Assembly: GCF_001668725.1 (NCBI RefSeq) | Contig: NZ_LZKL01000095.1 | Location: 62,001-126,000, forward strand | DNA from: Mycobacterium sp. E787 | GTDB taxonomy: Bacteria > Actinomycetota > Actinomycetes > Mycobacteriales > Mycobacteriaceae | DNA: 64,000 bases | Direction of reading: 5' to 3' | Shown here: piece by piece, positions 25,052 through 33,100 of the stretch | Position numbering within the stretch: the first letter of the stretch is position 1 | How the letters are laid out: each line of letters opens with the position of its first letter | Notes under the pieces: generated by a model | What the model saw: the letters and a program-made list of their open reading frames with translations, nothing else | Told to the model about the DNA's origin: nothing | Databases searched by the model: none | Translations under genes and position numbers: made by a program

Positions 25052-25912
25052 CTAGGGCTCTCGCCGCTCGCTGGACACGGTCGCACGTAACGTCTTCACA
25101 TAGGCCTCGGCGACGGGTCGCGGTCGCGCCAGCGGACCGCGGTGGTCCAGGCCCGGCATGTCGGTGACGCCCGCGGCCGGCAGCCTGGCGGCGATTGCGG
25201 TCGCCGCCGTCCGGAAGTAGGGCGGGCTGTGTTGGCCGACCATGAAGTGCACTGGCGTCGAGATCGCGTCGTATGCCGACGCCGGTCCGTCCAGACGCAA
25301 CGCCTCTCGCCCTTCCTTGGGAACCGTTGGCAGCACCTCGCGTTCGGCTTTCCACACGGTGTTCACCCCGAGCCGGCTGACCGCCAGAGTCACCCCGAAA
25401 GGCAGGTTGTCGAGGTGACGCCCGATCTGGAGGCCGCGGGTCAGCTCGGCTATCGCACGTGCGTGACGTCCCTCTTCGACGGACCGGGTGAACGAGGGCA
25501 GGAATCCCAGCGGCATGGAACCGGCGACGCTCACCGCGGCGTCGTAGACCACCACGGAGTGAAGTTGCTCGCGATGCGCCCGCAGGGCCGTTTGCAGGGC
25601 GGTCAGTCCGCCGAAGCTGTGTCCGAACAGGTGTCGGGAGCCGGTCTCCTCCAGGACCGCCAGAGCGTCGTCGCACTCTCGATCCATCCCGTACGCCTCG
25701 CCTTGGGGACCGCTTGCGCCGCGACCCCGTCGCTGGACCACATGTACGGTGTGTGATCCGGCCAAAGCCTGCGCGAAGCGGCGATATCGGGCCGGCGGCG
25801 CCAGCGAGCCGGACAGAACGACGACGCCGGGCCCCGCGCCGATGCTGTCGAAGGCAATGCGGGTGCCGTCCGGGGAGGTGACGAATCGGCGGCGGAAATC
25901 GCGCCTGGCCAT
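25052..25912 (-). CDS. Alpha/beta hydrolase
   Basis: A 286-residue alpha/beta-hydrolase. The nucleophile elbow is GHSFGG (Ser of LFGHSFGGLTAL), the oxyanion region VVVLSGSLAPP lies near the start, and the catalytic His is probably in GLDHRGPLARP near the end. The strand-6 acid cannot be fixed with certainty. ATG 25912 has GGAG 5 bp upstream; the frame continues to 26023 but that part has no family sequence. It is divergent from an amidohydrolase gene. The substrate (ester, lactone or C-C bond) is unknown. Confidence 0.88.
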   Translation of the reverse strand: MARRDFRRRFVTSPDGTRIAFDSIGAGPGVVVLSGSLAPPARYRRFAQALAGSHTVHVVQRRGRGASGPQGEAYGMDRECDDALAVLEETGSRHLFGHSFGGLTALQTALRAHREQLHSVVVYDAAVSVAGSMPLGFLPSFTRSVEEGRHARAIAELTRGLQIGRHLDNLPFGVTLAVSRLGVNTVWKAEREVLPTVPKEGREALRLDGPASAYDAISTPVHFMVGQHSPPYFRTAATAIAARLPAAGVTDMPGLDHRGPLARPRPVAEAYVKTLRATVSSERREP

Positions 25913-26003
25913 GTGACTCCATTCGTGTCCTGTGCCCCGCGTGCAATGTATCGCGTCTGTGCCCACGGCGACGAGACCACTGGCAGTTGCGGCATCCGCG
26001 ATA

Positions 26004-26020
26004 CGAGAATAATATTCTCC
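26004..26020. promoter_or_regulatory. Candidate operator (motif copy 4, best copy)
   Basis: CGAGAATAATATTCTCC contains the perfect inverted arms GAGAAT and ATTCTC around AAT (26005-26019). It lies 21 bp before the amidohydrolase start and 91 bp from the divergent hydrolase start. Similar dyads are at 2175, 2352 and 24521, which suggests a common regulator. Confidence 0.55.
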
Positions 26021-26041
26021 CAAATTGCGAAGGAGGATTTC

Positions 26042-27232
26042 ATGGGGCAGCTGTCACATCGGGAGGACGTCCCGTTCCCGATCTTTGACGCGGATAACCA
26101 TCTCTACGAGCCGCCGGAGGCGCTGACCAAGTTCCTGCCCAAGGAGTACAAGGACTACGTCCAGTACGTGCAGATCAACGGGCGCACCAAGATCGCGATC
26201 CGCGGCCACATCAGCAACTACATCCCCAACCCGACCTTCGAGGTCGTCGCCCGCCCGGGCGCGTGGGAGGAGTACTTCAAGTACGGCAACCCGGACGGCA
26301 AAAGCAAGCGCGAGCTGTTCGGCGAGCCGATGCGCGCGATCCCGGCGTTCTTCGAGCCCGGCCCGCGGCTGGAGAAGATGAACGAACTGGGCCTGGACCG
26401 CACCCTGATGTTCCCGACGCTGGCCAGCCTGCTGGAGGAGCGGCTGCGCGACGACCCGGTGGCCATCCACGTCCTGATCCACGCGCTGAACGAATGGCTC
26501 GATGAGGTCTGGGGCTTCAACTACCAGAACCGGATCTTCACCACCCCGGTCATCACCCTGCCGATCGTCGAGAAGGCGATCGAGGAGCTGGAATGGGCGG
26601 TCAAGCGCGGTGCGCGCTGCATCCTGATCCGCCCGGCTCCCGTCCCCGGCTTCCGCGGCCCGCGGTCGTTCGCGGTGCCCGAGTTCGACCCGTTCTGGGA
26701 GCGGGTCGTCGAGCACGACGTGCTGGTCGGCATGCACTCGAGCGACAGCGGCTACTCCCGCTACACCTCCGAGTGGGACGGCGCCGAGCAGGAGATGCTG
26801 CCGTTCCAGACCAATGCGATGGGCATCCTCAACGAGTGGCGGCCGATCCAGGACGCGGTGGGCTCGTGGGTGATCCACGGCGCGCTCTACCGCCACCCGA
26901 AGCTGAAGGTGGCGATCGTCGAGGCCGGTTCCAAGTGGATGACCCCGTTGCTGGACGGGCTGGCCGAGGTCTACCGCAAGGCGCCGGAAGTCTTCCCGAG
27001 CGACCCCGTCGAGATGGTCAAGAGCCGCATCCACGTCAGCCCGTTCTTCGAGGACGGCATCGACGATCTGGTCAACCTCGTCGGCGTGGACCGGGTGCTG
27101 TACGGCTCGGACTGGCCGCACCCCGAAGGGCTGGCCGAGCCGACCTTCTACGTCAACGCGCTGTCGCACCTGTCCGTTGACGACCAGGCGAAGATCATGG
27201 GCGGCAACCTCGGTCGGCTCGTCACGGTGTGA
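26042..27232 (+). CDS. Amidohydrolase family 2 (TIM-barrel metal-dependent hydrolase)
   Basis: A 396-residue amidohydrolase. The N-terminal metal motif is FDADNHLYEPP, the form with Asn-His in place of the classical HxH that is common in mycobacterial members. Later metal or catalytic positions are VGMHSSDSG and YGSDWPHPEG (Asp and His). The family hydrolyses or decarboxylates cyclic and aromatic carboxylates. The ATG at 26042 has a strong AAGGAGG site; the frame upstream to 25913 crosses the operator and is not used. A FadD ligase follows 75 bp downstream, suggesting the product is activated with CoA. Confidence 0.9.
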   Translation: MGQLSHREDVPFPIFDADNHLYEPPEALTKFLPKEYKDYVQYVQINGRTKIAIRGHISNYIPNPTFEVVARPGAWEEYFKYGNPDGKSKRELFGEPMRAIPAFFEPGPRLEKMNELGLDRTLMFPTLASLLEERLRDDPVAIHVLIHALNEWLDEVWGFNYQNRIFTTPVITLPIVEKAIEELEWAVKRGARCILIRPAPVPGFRGPRSFAVPEFDPFWERVVEHDVLVGMHSSDSGYSRYTSEWDGAEQEMLPFQTNAMGILNEWRPIQDAVGSWVIHGALYRHPKLKVAIVEAGSKWMTPLLDGLAEVYRKAPEVFPSDPVEMVKSRIHVSPFFEDGIDDLVNLVGVDRVLYGSDWPHPEGLAEPTFYVNALSHLSVDDQAKIMGGNLGRLVTV

Positions 27233-27258
27233 CGGCTCGCCGCCGGTCGGCGACGTCG

Positions 27259-27296
27259 CAGTGGGGGTACCCCCAGCCGTGAAGCGGCGAGGGGGA
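27259..27296. repeat. Short intergenic inverted-repeat element
   Basis: GTGGGGGTACCCCCAG, followed by AGCCGTGAAGCGGCGA, sits in the gap between amidohydrolase and fadD. Elements with a GGGGGTACCCCC core and a GCGAGGGGGA tail are interspersed in mycobacterial genomes, as I recall; the copy number here cannot be counted. It could also act as an RNA hairpin between the two genes. Confidence 0.4.
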
Positions 27297-27307
27297 CGCG
27301 AAGCGCG

Positions 27308-28765
27308 ATGAGGAGCCGGCCAATCGAACCTGAGTGGCGGACCATCCCCGAGATGGTCTTGAGCGCGGCGGACCGGTTCGGCGACGCGGAAGCGGTCGTC
27401 GACGGTCCGCTGCGTTTCACGTTTACCGAAATCGTCGAGCGGATTCGTTGTGCCGCAGGAGCTTTCGCGGACTTCGGTGTCGACAAGGGCGATCGGGTCG
27501 CGATCTGGGGACCGAACTCGGCCGAGTGGATCATCGCCGCATTCGGACTGCTGACCGCGGGCGGCGTGCTGGTGCCGGTGAACACCCGATTCAAGACCGA
27601 GGAAGCGGGCGACATCATCGCGCGCAGCGGCGCCAAGGCCGTGCTGGTGCAAAAAGGATTTCTGGACCAGGACTACGTTGCGCCGCCGGCGATACCCGTC
27701 TTCGATCTGAAGTCCGACTTCCTTTCCAGCGGTTCGCCGTTCGAGCGGCCGGTGGATGGCAACGACGTCTCGGACATCATCTTCACGTCGGGCACGACGG
27801 GGCGCCCGAAAGGCGCGATGATGAATCACCGCCAGACGCTGCGCATGTACGACGAGTGGGCGACGCTGGCGGACCTGCGCGAGGGTGACCGCTATTTGCA
27901 GATCAACCCGTACTTCCACACGTTCGGTTTGAAGGCCGGGCTCATCGCGTCGTTCCTGCGCGGCGCGACGATGCTGCCGGTCGCGGTGTTCGAAGTCGAC
28001 CTGGTCGTGGATCTCATTGAGCGCGAACGCATCACGATGCTCCCCGGTCCGCCGACGCTGTATCACTCGCTGCTGACGGTCCGCGATAAGGCCAAGTTTT
28101 CGACGTTGCGGGCGGGCGTGACAGGCGCGGCCGACATTCCCGTCGAACTGGTGCGCCGCATCCACGGCGAATTGCCTTTCCAGACGTTGATGACCGGATA
28201 CGGCCTCACCGAGGCCGGCAACGTGACGCTGTCCCGGCCCGGTGATTCCTTCGAGGACGTGGCCACCACGGCGGGGCTGCCCTGCGACGGGGTCGAGGTG
28301 CGCATCGCCGAGGACGGCGAGGTGTTGGTCCGCGGCTACGGCGTCATGCAGGGCTACCTCGACGATCCCGTTGCGACCGCTGACGCGATCGACGCCGACG
28401 GCTGGCTGCACACCGGAGACCTGGGCAACCTGGATGAGGCGGGCCGCCTGCGCATCGTCGGACGCAAGAAGGACATGTTCATCGTCGGCGGATTCAACGC
28501 CTACCCGGCCGAGATCGAAGGCTTCCTGATGCACCACCCGGCCGTCGCGCAGGCGGCGGTGATCGGCGTTCCCGACGAGCGGCTCGGGCAGGTGGGCAAG
28601 GCGTTCGTGGTCTGCAACGACCGCAAAAATACTGTCAGCGCTGAGGAATTGATCGGCTGGTGCCGCGAACGCATGGCGGGCTTCAAGGTGCCGCGGTCGG
28701 TGGAGTTTCGGGAAGCGCTGCCGCTCAACGCCACCGGGAAAGTGGTCAAGGACTTGTTGAGTTAG
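27308..28765 (+). CDS. FadD-type acyl-CoA synthetase
   Basis: A 485-residue adenylate-forming ligase. It has the P-loop FTSGTTGRPKGA (about 160-171), the core GYGLTEAG, the hinge GDLG plus GRKKDMFIVGGFNAYPAEIE, and the catalytic Lys in NATGKVVK near the C-terminus. All motifs for acyl-AMP and thioester formation are intact. At 485 residues it is short for the family (often 500-550), with a compact N-terminal domain, similar to FadD3/FadD17-sized enzymes. It follows the amidohydrolase, so both may act on one ring or side-chain degradation product. The acyl substrate is unknown. Confidence 0.9.
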   Translation: MRSRPIEPEWRTIPEMVLSAADRFGDAEAVVDGPLRFTFTEIVERIRCAAGAFADFGVDKGDRVAIWGPNSAEWIIAAFGLLTAGGVLVPVNTRFKTEEAGDIIARSGAKAVLVQKGFLDQDYVAPPAIPVFDLKSDFLSSGSPFERPVDGNDVSDIIFTSGTTGRPKGAMMNHRQTLRMYDEWATLADLREGDRYLQINPYFHTFGLKAGLIASFLRGATMLPVAVFEVDLVVDLIERERITMLPGPPTLYHSLLTVRDKAKFSTLRAGVTGAADIPVELVRRIHGELPFQTLMTGYGLTEAGNVTLSRPGDSFEDVATTAGLPCDGVEVRIAEDGEVLVRGYGVMQGYLDDPVATADAIDADGWLHTGDLGNLDEAGRLRIVGRKKDMFIVGGFNAYPAEIEGFLMHHPAVAQAAVIGVPDERLGQVGKAFVVCNDRKNTVSAEELIGWCRERMAGFKVPRSVEFREALPLNATGKVVKDLLS

Positions 28766-28803
28766 GACCGGGTCTGGCTGTCGTGGGCCCGAAACGTCTC
28801 GCG

Positions 28804-30273
28804 TCAGGCGTCGAAAAATGTCGTTCCAACACCGGCGGGGCTGTTCGAGACGTAGATCGGTCCCAGCGTGAACGGATAATTCCCACTGTTGAACGGGTTA
28901 CCCGACGACGCGACCTGCGGGGTGTAGGGCGAGGTGACCGTCTGCGAGTACAACTCCTGGCCGGTGCTGGTATAGACCGTGATCGTCGTTCCGATCGGCA
29001 GGGGCTCGTCGACGGGAAAATTCGGCGCGGCGGACATCGGGATGGATCCGGCCCTCCCGCCGGAGTCGATGAGCGAGTCGCTCACGGTGTGGAGTGGCCC
29101 GTTGTCGATCTGTACCTGCAGGCCACTGGTATGCGGCGCTCCGGAAACCGATGCGACGGGAGTTAGCGGGTTGGGGCCGAAGGCAACGACACCGGCCGGT
29201 TCGTTGATGAGTTCACCCTGGCTGAGGTTTCCCGGCAACGCCAGCGTCACGGGGTCGGGGAATGGGTGCCCGTCGTTCGGGCCGACGCCGAGAAACGCGG
29301 TCAGGGACGAAAGCGGGATCTGTATCGGAGTGCCCCCGTTTATCGTCTGCGTCGCGGAGGTGGCCACGCCAACGGTGATCGGCGTGGTGACGATTCCATT
29401 CCCGAGATCCACCGTGGTTGTGTACTTGTTGTAGTAGACGGTTTTGAAGTTGGAGCTGTTGTCCTCGTACGTGACTTGACTCGACCCGGTGCTCATGCCG
29501 AGCTTCGCCAAGTCGACGTCTTGGGGCGGGACCACGAGGCCGGTGGATCCGGTGTCGAACACGACGGGTGCCGTCGGTCCGCCGCCGATGGAGATGTTCA
29601 CGATCGGCCTGCCGAACTGATCCACCTGCACGAGGATTTCGTTCGCCGGTAATGGTGTACTCGCCCCGGTCGCGCCGGACGTGCCCCATAGCCAGCCGCC
29701 GCGTCCTCCCGGTCCGCCGGGACCGCCCGGCCCGCTGACCCCGCCCATGCCGCCGTTGCCGATCAGACCCGCGGGCCCGCCGGCACCCCCGGCGGCCCCG
29801 GCGAAGGTGCTGTCGCCGCCTTTGCCGCCGCTGCCGTATAACCATCCGCCGGCCCCGCCCGGGGTCCCTACCCCTTGGGAGTTGGTGTAGCCGTTGGCGC
29901 CGTCGCCGATCAGCGGTCGACCGGTCAGCGCGTTGCTGGAGGCATTGACCAGCCCCAAAACGTCGTTCTCCAGGGTCTTCAGCGGCGACGCACCGGCCGC
30001 CTCCGACACCGCGTAAGACTCCCCGGCGGCGTTCAGCGCCTGCGCGAATCGGGCCTGAAATGCGTTGCCTTGAGCGCTGAGTGCCCGATAAGCGTGCGCG
30101 TACGAAGAAAACAACGACGCGATCGCAGCTGAGACTTCGTCCCCGGCGGCGGCTGCCACGTCGCTGGTCGCCGCCGCCGCCGCGGCGTTGGCTGCGTCCA
30201 GTGCCGCAGCGATGCCCGCCACGTCGGTCGCCGCCGCACCGAGCATCTGCGGAGCCGCCAGCACGTACGACAT
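28804..30273 (-). CDS. PE-family protein with glycine-rich linker and aspartic protease domain (PecA-like)
   Basis: A 489-residue protein with three parts. Residues 1-95 form a PE domain (SYVLAAPQMLGAAATDVAGI, with the secretion motif YAVSE near 97-101). A short Gly-rich region (about 125-205) has repeats such as GGAGGPAGLIGNGGMGG. The C-terminal 280 residues form a pepsin-like domain with DTGST and a second LIDSGGRAG site, the two catalytic Asp motifs. This layout matches PecA of M. marinum and PE_PGRS35/PE26 of M. tuberculosis, exported by ESX-5, where PecA cleaves PE lipoproteins. ATG 30273 starts the PE domain; the upstream extension to 30339 is not family-like. Convergent with fadD. Confidence 0.9.
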   Translation of the reverse strand: MSYVLAAPQMLGAAATDVAGIAAALDAANAAAAAATSDVAAAAGDEVSAAIASLFSSYAHAYRALSAQGNAFQARFAQALNAAGESYAVSEAAGASPLKTLENDVLGLVNASSNALTGRPLIGDGANGYTNSQGVGTPGGAGGWLYGSGGKGGDSTFAGAAGGAGGPAGLIGNGGMGGVSGPGGPGGPGGRGGWLWGTSGATGASTPLPANEILVQVDQFGRPIVNISIGGGPTAPVVFDTGSTGLVVPPQDVDLAKLGMSTGSSQVTYEDNSSNFKTVYYNKYTTTVDLGNGIVTTPITVGVATSATQTINGGTPIQIPLSSLTAFLGVGPNDGHPFPDPVTLALPGNLSQGELINEPAGVVAFGPNPLTPVASVSGAPHTSGLQVQIDNGPLHTVSDSLIDSGGRAGSIPMSAAPNFPVDEPLPIGTTITVYTSTGQELYSQTVTSPYTPQVASSGNPFNSGNYPFTLGPIYVSNSPAGVGTTFFDA

Positions 30274-30694
30274 CGTTGCCCTCTCACCGCGAATCGCGCA
30301 CCCGCCATCGGTGCAACGCAGTTTAGCGCCATACGACACGTACCGGCAGCCTGTCTGATAGGCCTGTCAAGGGTTGGCCAGCGCGTAGGGCGGTAGACGC
30401 ACACGCGCTGCCGTATGCCAGATACGAGAACCACGTTTCCACAGCATGTTACGCATTTGTGCCGCGCCGGCGCGCCAGCATCGGCCGCACGCACAGGAGA
30501 AGGTGATAACGTGGCTCTCCTGGTCTTCACGAGATTCGCGGCGGAAGGATATCGGCGCAAGTGCTCGCGCGCCGGCGCGCAGCCCGAGTAGGGTTGCCCA
30601 ACGGCGCGGCCGGAAGCGGACTTGCCGCGACGGGCAAGCGATAGAGGAGTTTGGCATTGAGTCACGGACAGCCGTGTTGTCGGGCTGGTGAGCG
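30274..30694. promoter_or_regulatory. 421-bp intergenic region between PE protease and second Mas pair
   Basis: This region carries the promoters of the divergent PE protease and Mas genes and no gene I can support with confidence. A frame at 30446-30691 (81 codons) has no recognisable product and is probably fortuitous. A weak dyad CGAGAACCACGTTTCCA lies at 30425-30441. A 13-codon frame with a strong ribosome site lies at its right end. Confidence 0.5.
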
Positions 30695-30698
30695 GTGA
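30657..30698 (+). CDS. Possible 13-residue leader peptide with two adjacent Cys
   Basis: From TTG 30657, with an AGAGGAG ribosome site 7 bp upstream, a frame encodes MSHGQPCCRAGER and stops at 30696-30698. Its TGA overlaps the GTG start of the Mas gene at 30695 (GTGA), the coupling pattern seen throughout this window. Short leader peptides with consecutive Cys are known upstream of mycobacterial operons and can couple translation to cysteine supply. Whether this one is made is untested. Confidence 0.35.
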   Translation: MSHGQPCCRAGER

Positions 30699-31615
30699 GT
30701 GGCGGCACCCGCCAGAATGCCGCCGAAAAATCGGTTCCGGTGAACGAGGACGAAACCCCAAGCACTGCCGCCGAAATCCGGGCGCTGGCCGAACAGGCCG
30801 AGGCTGAGGCCGAAGAAGCGGAGGCCCTGGCCGCCGCAGCGCGCGCCCGCGCCCGGGCCATCCAATTGCGCCGCGAGGCCGAACTCGCCGAAACCAAGCA
30901 ACGGGTCACCGAAGCGGCCGTCCCGGCAGAACCGGCCGAGGCGGATGAAACGGAACCCGCCGAGACCGAGGCACCCGACTCCCAGGCGGACGTCGACGAC
31001 ACCGAGGCGGTGGGCGAGCCGGAAACCGCCGAGACCGAAGAACCGGTCGCGGAGGCCGAGGATGCGTCCGCCGACACGGCGCAGCCGGCACCGCGCCGGG
31101 GCCGACTTGCCGGACGCCTGCGCCGGCCCAAGTGGTCCACGCTTGCCGCAAGCCTGGCGATCGTTGTCATCCTCGCCGCGCTGGCGGGAAGCGGCTACAT
31201 GATCAAGGAGCATCGCGACGCGGTCCAGCAGCGTCAGCGTGCGGCCGAGTTCGTCGCCGCGGCGCGCCAGGGGGTCGTGACCCTGACGTCGCTGGACTTC
31301 AACAACGCCAAGCAAGGGGTGCAGCGCATCCTGGATAACTCCACCGGCTCGTTCAAGGACGACTTCCTGAAGATGGCCGACGATTTCACCAAGGTGGTGG
31401 AGCAGTCGAAGGTGGTGTCGCAAGGCAGCGTTCAGGCTGCGGCGGTGGAACTGGACACGATGACCAAGGATTCGGCGGTGGTACTGGTTGCCTCCACCTC
31501 TGAGGTCACGAACGCGGCCGGCGCCAAACAGGATCCACGCAATTACCGGCTGATCGTGACGGTCGCCCGCGACGGTGGCCAGCTCAAAATATCGAAAGTC
31601 GAGTTCGTGCCGTGA
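30695..31615 (+). CDS. Mce-associated membrane protein (Mas type), first of second pair
   Basis: A 306-residue protein. The first 140 residues are Glu/Ala/Pro-rich and acidic, with a heptad-like coiled-coil stretch (about 25-70: IRALAEQAEAEAEEAEALAA). One membrane span follows (about 147-169, ending GSGYMIKEH). The periplasmic domain has VQQRQRAAEFVAAARQGV, NAKQGVQRILDNSTGSF and EQSKVVSQGSVQAAAV, nearly the same as in 16359-17087. It differs from that copy mainly by the longer acidic arm. The GTG start overlaps a possible leader peptide. No mce operon is adjacent, so the partner complex is unclear; it may serve the operon 15 kb away. Confidence 0.86.
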   Translation: MSGGTRQNAAEKSVPVNEDETPSTAAEIRALAEQAEAEAEEAEALAAAARARARAIQLRREAELAETKQRVTEAAVPAEPAEADETEPAETEAPDSQADVDDTEAVGEPETAETEEPVAEAEDASADTAQPAPRRGRLAGRLRRPKWSTLAASLAIVVILAALAGSGYMIKEHRDAVQQRQRAAEFVAAARQGVVTLTSLDFNNAKQGVQRILDNSTGSFKDDFLKMADDFTKVVEQSKVVSQGSVQAAAVELDTMTKDSAVVLVASTSEVTNAAGAKQDPRNYRLIVTVARDGGQLKISKVEFVP

Positions 31616-32271
31616 CCGCAGAAGAAACATCGGCCCAGAAGACGGCTGAGGTCGAAGAAACCGGGGAGGTCGCAGAGGTCGAAACGACCGACGCCGAACA
31701 GCCCGCCGAGGACGTCGACGCCGTCGACGGCGGGCGAAAGGGGCAGGGTCGGCTGAAGCACCTTGTGGCGCAGGCGAGAAAGCGCTCGTCGGGAAAGGTT
31801 CTCCCAGCTCTGCTGGCGCTGCTCGTGGTCGCGTCGCTGGGCTTGCTCGGCGGCCTGTACTGGTTCACCTACCGGCCCGACCGGGCCACCGATGCGGCCG
31901 CCAACAAGGCGGCGATCTCGGCCGCCAGCGAGGGCACGGTGGCGGTGCTGTCGTATTCGCCCGACACCCTCGACCGCGACTTTTCTTCCGCGAAGTCGCA
32001 TCTGACCGGCGACTTCCTGTCCTATTACGACCAATTCACCCAGCAGATCGTCGCCCCGGCCGCCAAGCAGAAATCGGTGAAGACCACCGCCGTCGTGCTT
32101 CATGCCGCGGTGTCGGAGCTGCACCCGGGTTCGGCCGTCGTGCTGCTGTTCGTCAACCAGAGCACGCAGAGCAAGGACCGGCCCGAGCCGACCTTCACCA
32201 ACAGCAGCGTGTCGGTCACGCTGACGAAAGCCAATGGCAGATGGCTGATTTCGTCGTTCAACCCGGTATAG
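31612..32271 (+). CDS. Mce-associated membrane protein (Mas type), second of second pair
   Basis: A 219-residue protein. An acidic tail (1-40) and a basic patch precede one membrane span (about 64-86, LPALLALLVVASLGLLGGLYW). The periplasmic domain has VAVLSYSPDTLDRDF, LTGDFLSYYDQFTQQIV and VSELHPGSAVVLLFV, matching 15787-16362. The GTG start overlaps the previous stop (GTGA), as in the other pair. Mas proteins are thought to stabilise Mce complexes; this is family knowledge, not shown here. Confidence 0.86.
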   Translation: MTAEETSAQKTAEVEETGEVAEVETTDAEQPAEDVDAVDGGRKGQGRLKHLVAQARKRSSGKVLPALLALLVVASLGLLGGLYWFTYRPDRATDAAANKAAISAASEGTVAVLSYSPDTLDRDFSSAKSHLTGDFLSYYDQFTQQIVAPAAKQKSVKTTAVVLHAAVSELHPGSAVVLLFVNQSTQSKDRPEPTFTNSSVSVTLTKANGRWLISSFNPV

Positions 32272-32281
32272 GGCTGTCGCG

Positions 32282-32905
32282 TTGAGCACCGGCGATATCC
32301 ACTCGATGGTGATCGCGTCGGATTATCGCGTCCCCGACCCCACCCGGGTGTGGCCCTTGCTCGAGCGCAACAAGGCGGCGCTCGCCGACATCGGCGCACA
32401 CCATGTGCTGGTCTACACGTCCACCCACGACTACGGCCGCGTGCTGGTGATGATCGGCGTGCACAGCCGCGAGCCCATCGTGGAACTGCTGCGCTCACGG
32501 GTGTTTTTCGATTGGTTCGACGCCGCCGGGGTCGAGGACATCCCGGCCGTCTTCGCCGGCGAGATCGTGGACCGGTACGTGCCGCAGCCGCCCGCGCCGG
32601 GGGCGCCCGGCGTGGTGGTGTGCGCGATCGCCTCCGTCGAGGACGTGTCGACCCTGACCGCGGGCGTCCGCTCGGCGATCGACAGGTTCACCGCGGCCGG
32701 CATCCGAAAGACCTGGGTCTTCCAGGCTTTCGACGACGAGCACGAGGTCCTGATACTGCAGGAGTTTCCCGACGAGGAGGGCGCGCGGCGGTGGATCGAG
32801 CATCCCGACGCCGCGGCGCAATGGATGTCGGGCGCCGGCGTCGGTGCCTACCCGCCCCTGTTCGTCGGGCGGTTCTTCGACATGATGCGCATCGAGGGGG
32901 ACTGA
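32282..32905 (+). CDS. Protein of unknown function, duplicated ferredoxin-like domains
   Basis: A 207-residue cytoplasmic protein. The two halves look like repeated small alpha+beta domains: first HHVLVYTSTHDYGRVLVMIG and IVELLRSRVFFDWFDAAGVE, then RKTWVFQAFDDEHEVLILQE and EEGARRWIEHPDAAAQWMSG. This resembles dimeric ABM or EthD-type folds built into one chain, but I do not recognise a named family. TTG or ATG usage was not resolvable beyond the GTG-like start at 32282 with no strong ribosome site. A Bfd-like ferredoxin follows 9 bp downstream, so it may be a redox partner or regulator. Confidence 0.65.
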   Translation: MSTGDIHSMVIASDYRVPDPTRVWPLLERNKAALADIGAHHVLVYTSTHDYGRVLVMIGVHSREPIVELLRSRVFFDWFDAAGVEDIPAVFAGEIVDRYVPQPPAPGAPGVVVCAIASVEDVSTLTAGVRSAIDRFTAAGIRKTWVFQAFDDEHEVLILQEFPDEEGARRWIEHPDAAAQWMSGAGVGAYPPLFVGRFFDMMRIEGD

Positions 32906-32914
32906 GCGCCCGCG

Positions 32915-33100
32915 ATGTTCGTATGCCTGTGCAACGGCGTCACCAGCCAGACGGTGGCCGAGGCCGTCGCTTCCGGGGCGTCGACGACCAAGGATGTCGC
33001 CCGGGCGTGCGGGGCGGGCGCCGACTGCGGGCGTTGCCGGCGAACCATCCAGGCGATACTGCGCTCGTCGCCACCGGGACGGGCCGCGCACCCGTTCTAG
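32915..33100 (+). CDS. Bacterioferritin-associated ferredoxin-like [2Fe-2S] protein
   Basis: A 61-residue protein with the BFD arrangement of Cys: C4 and C6 (CLC) and C38, C41 (CGRC), which ligate one [2Fe-2S] cluster; C32 is extra. Bfd reduces iron stored in bacterioferritin so it can be released. No bacterioferritin gene is in the window. It follows the unknown protein by 9 bp, and its stop overlaps the end of the convergent decarboxylase gene by 4 bp. Confidence 0.85.
   Translation: MFVCLCNGVTSQTVAEAVASGASTTKDVARACGAGADCGRCRRTIQAILRSSPPGRAAHPF

Noticed and set aside
26054..28537. A long minus-strand open frame of 827 codons
   Set aside because: It lies antisense across the amidohydrolase and fadD genes, has biased Arg/Gly/Val composition typical of GC-rich antisense frames, and shows no domain.
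30361..30450. A tRNA-like stretch (GGCGGTAGACGCACACG)
   Set aside because: It resembles part of a tRNA-Leu D-arm, but no anticodon stem, T-arm or acceptor pairing could be found.
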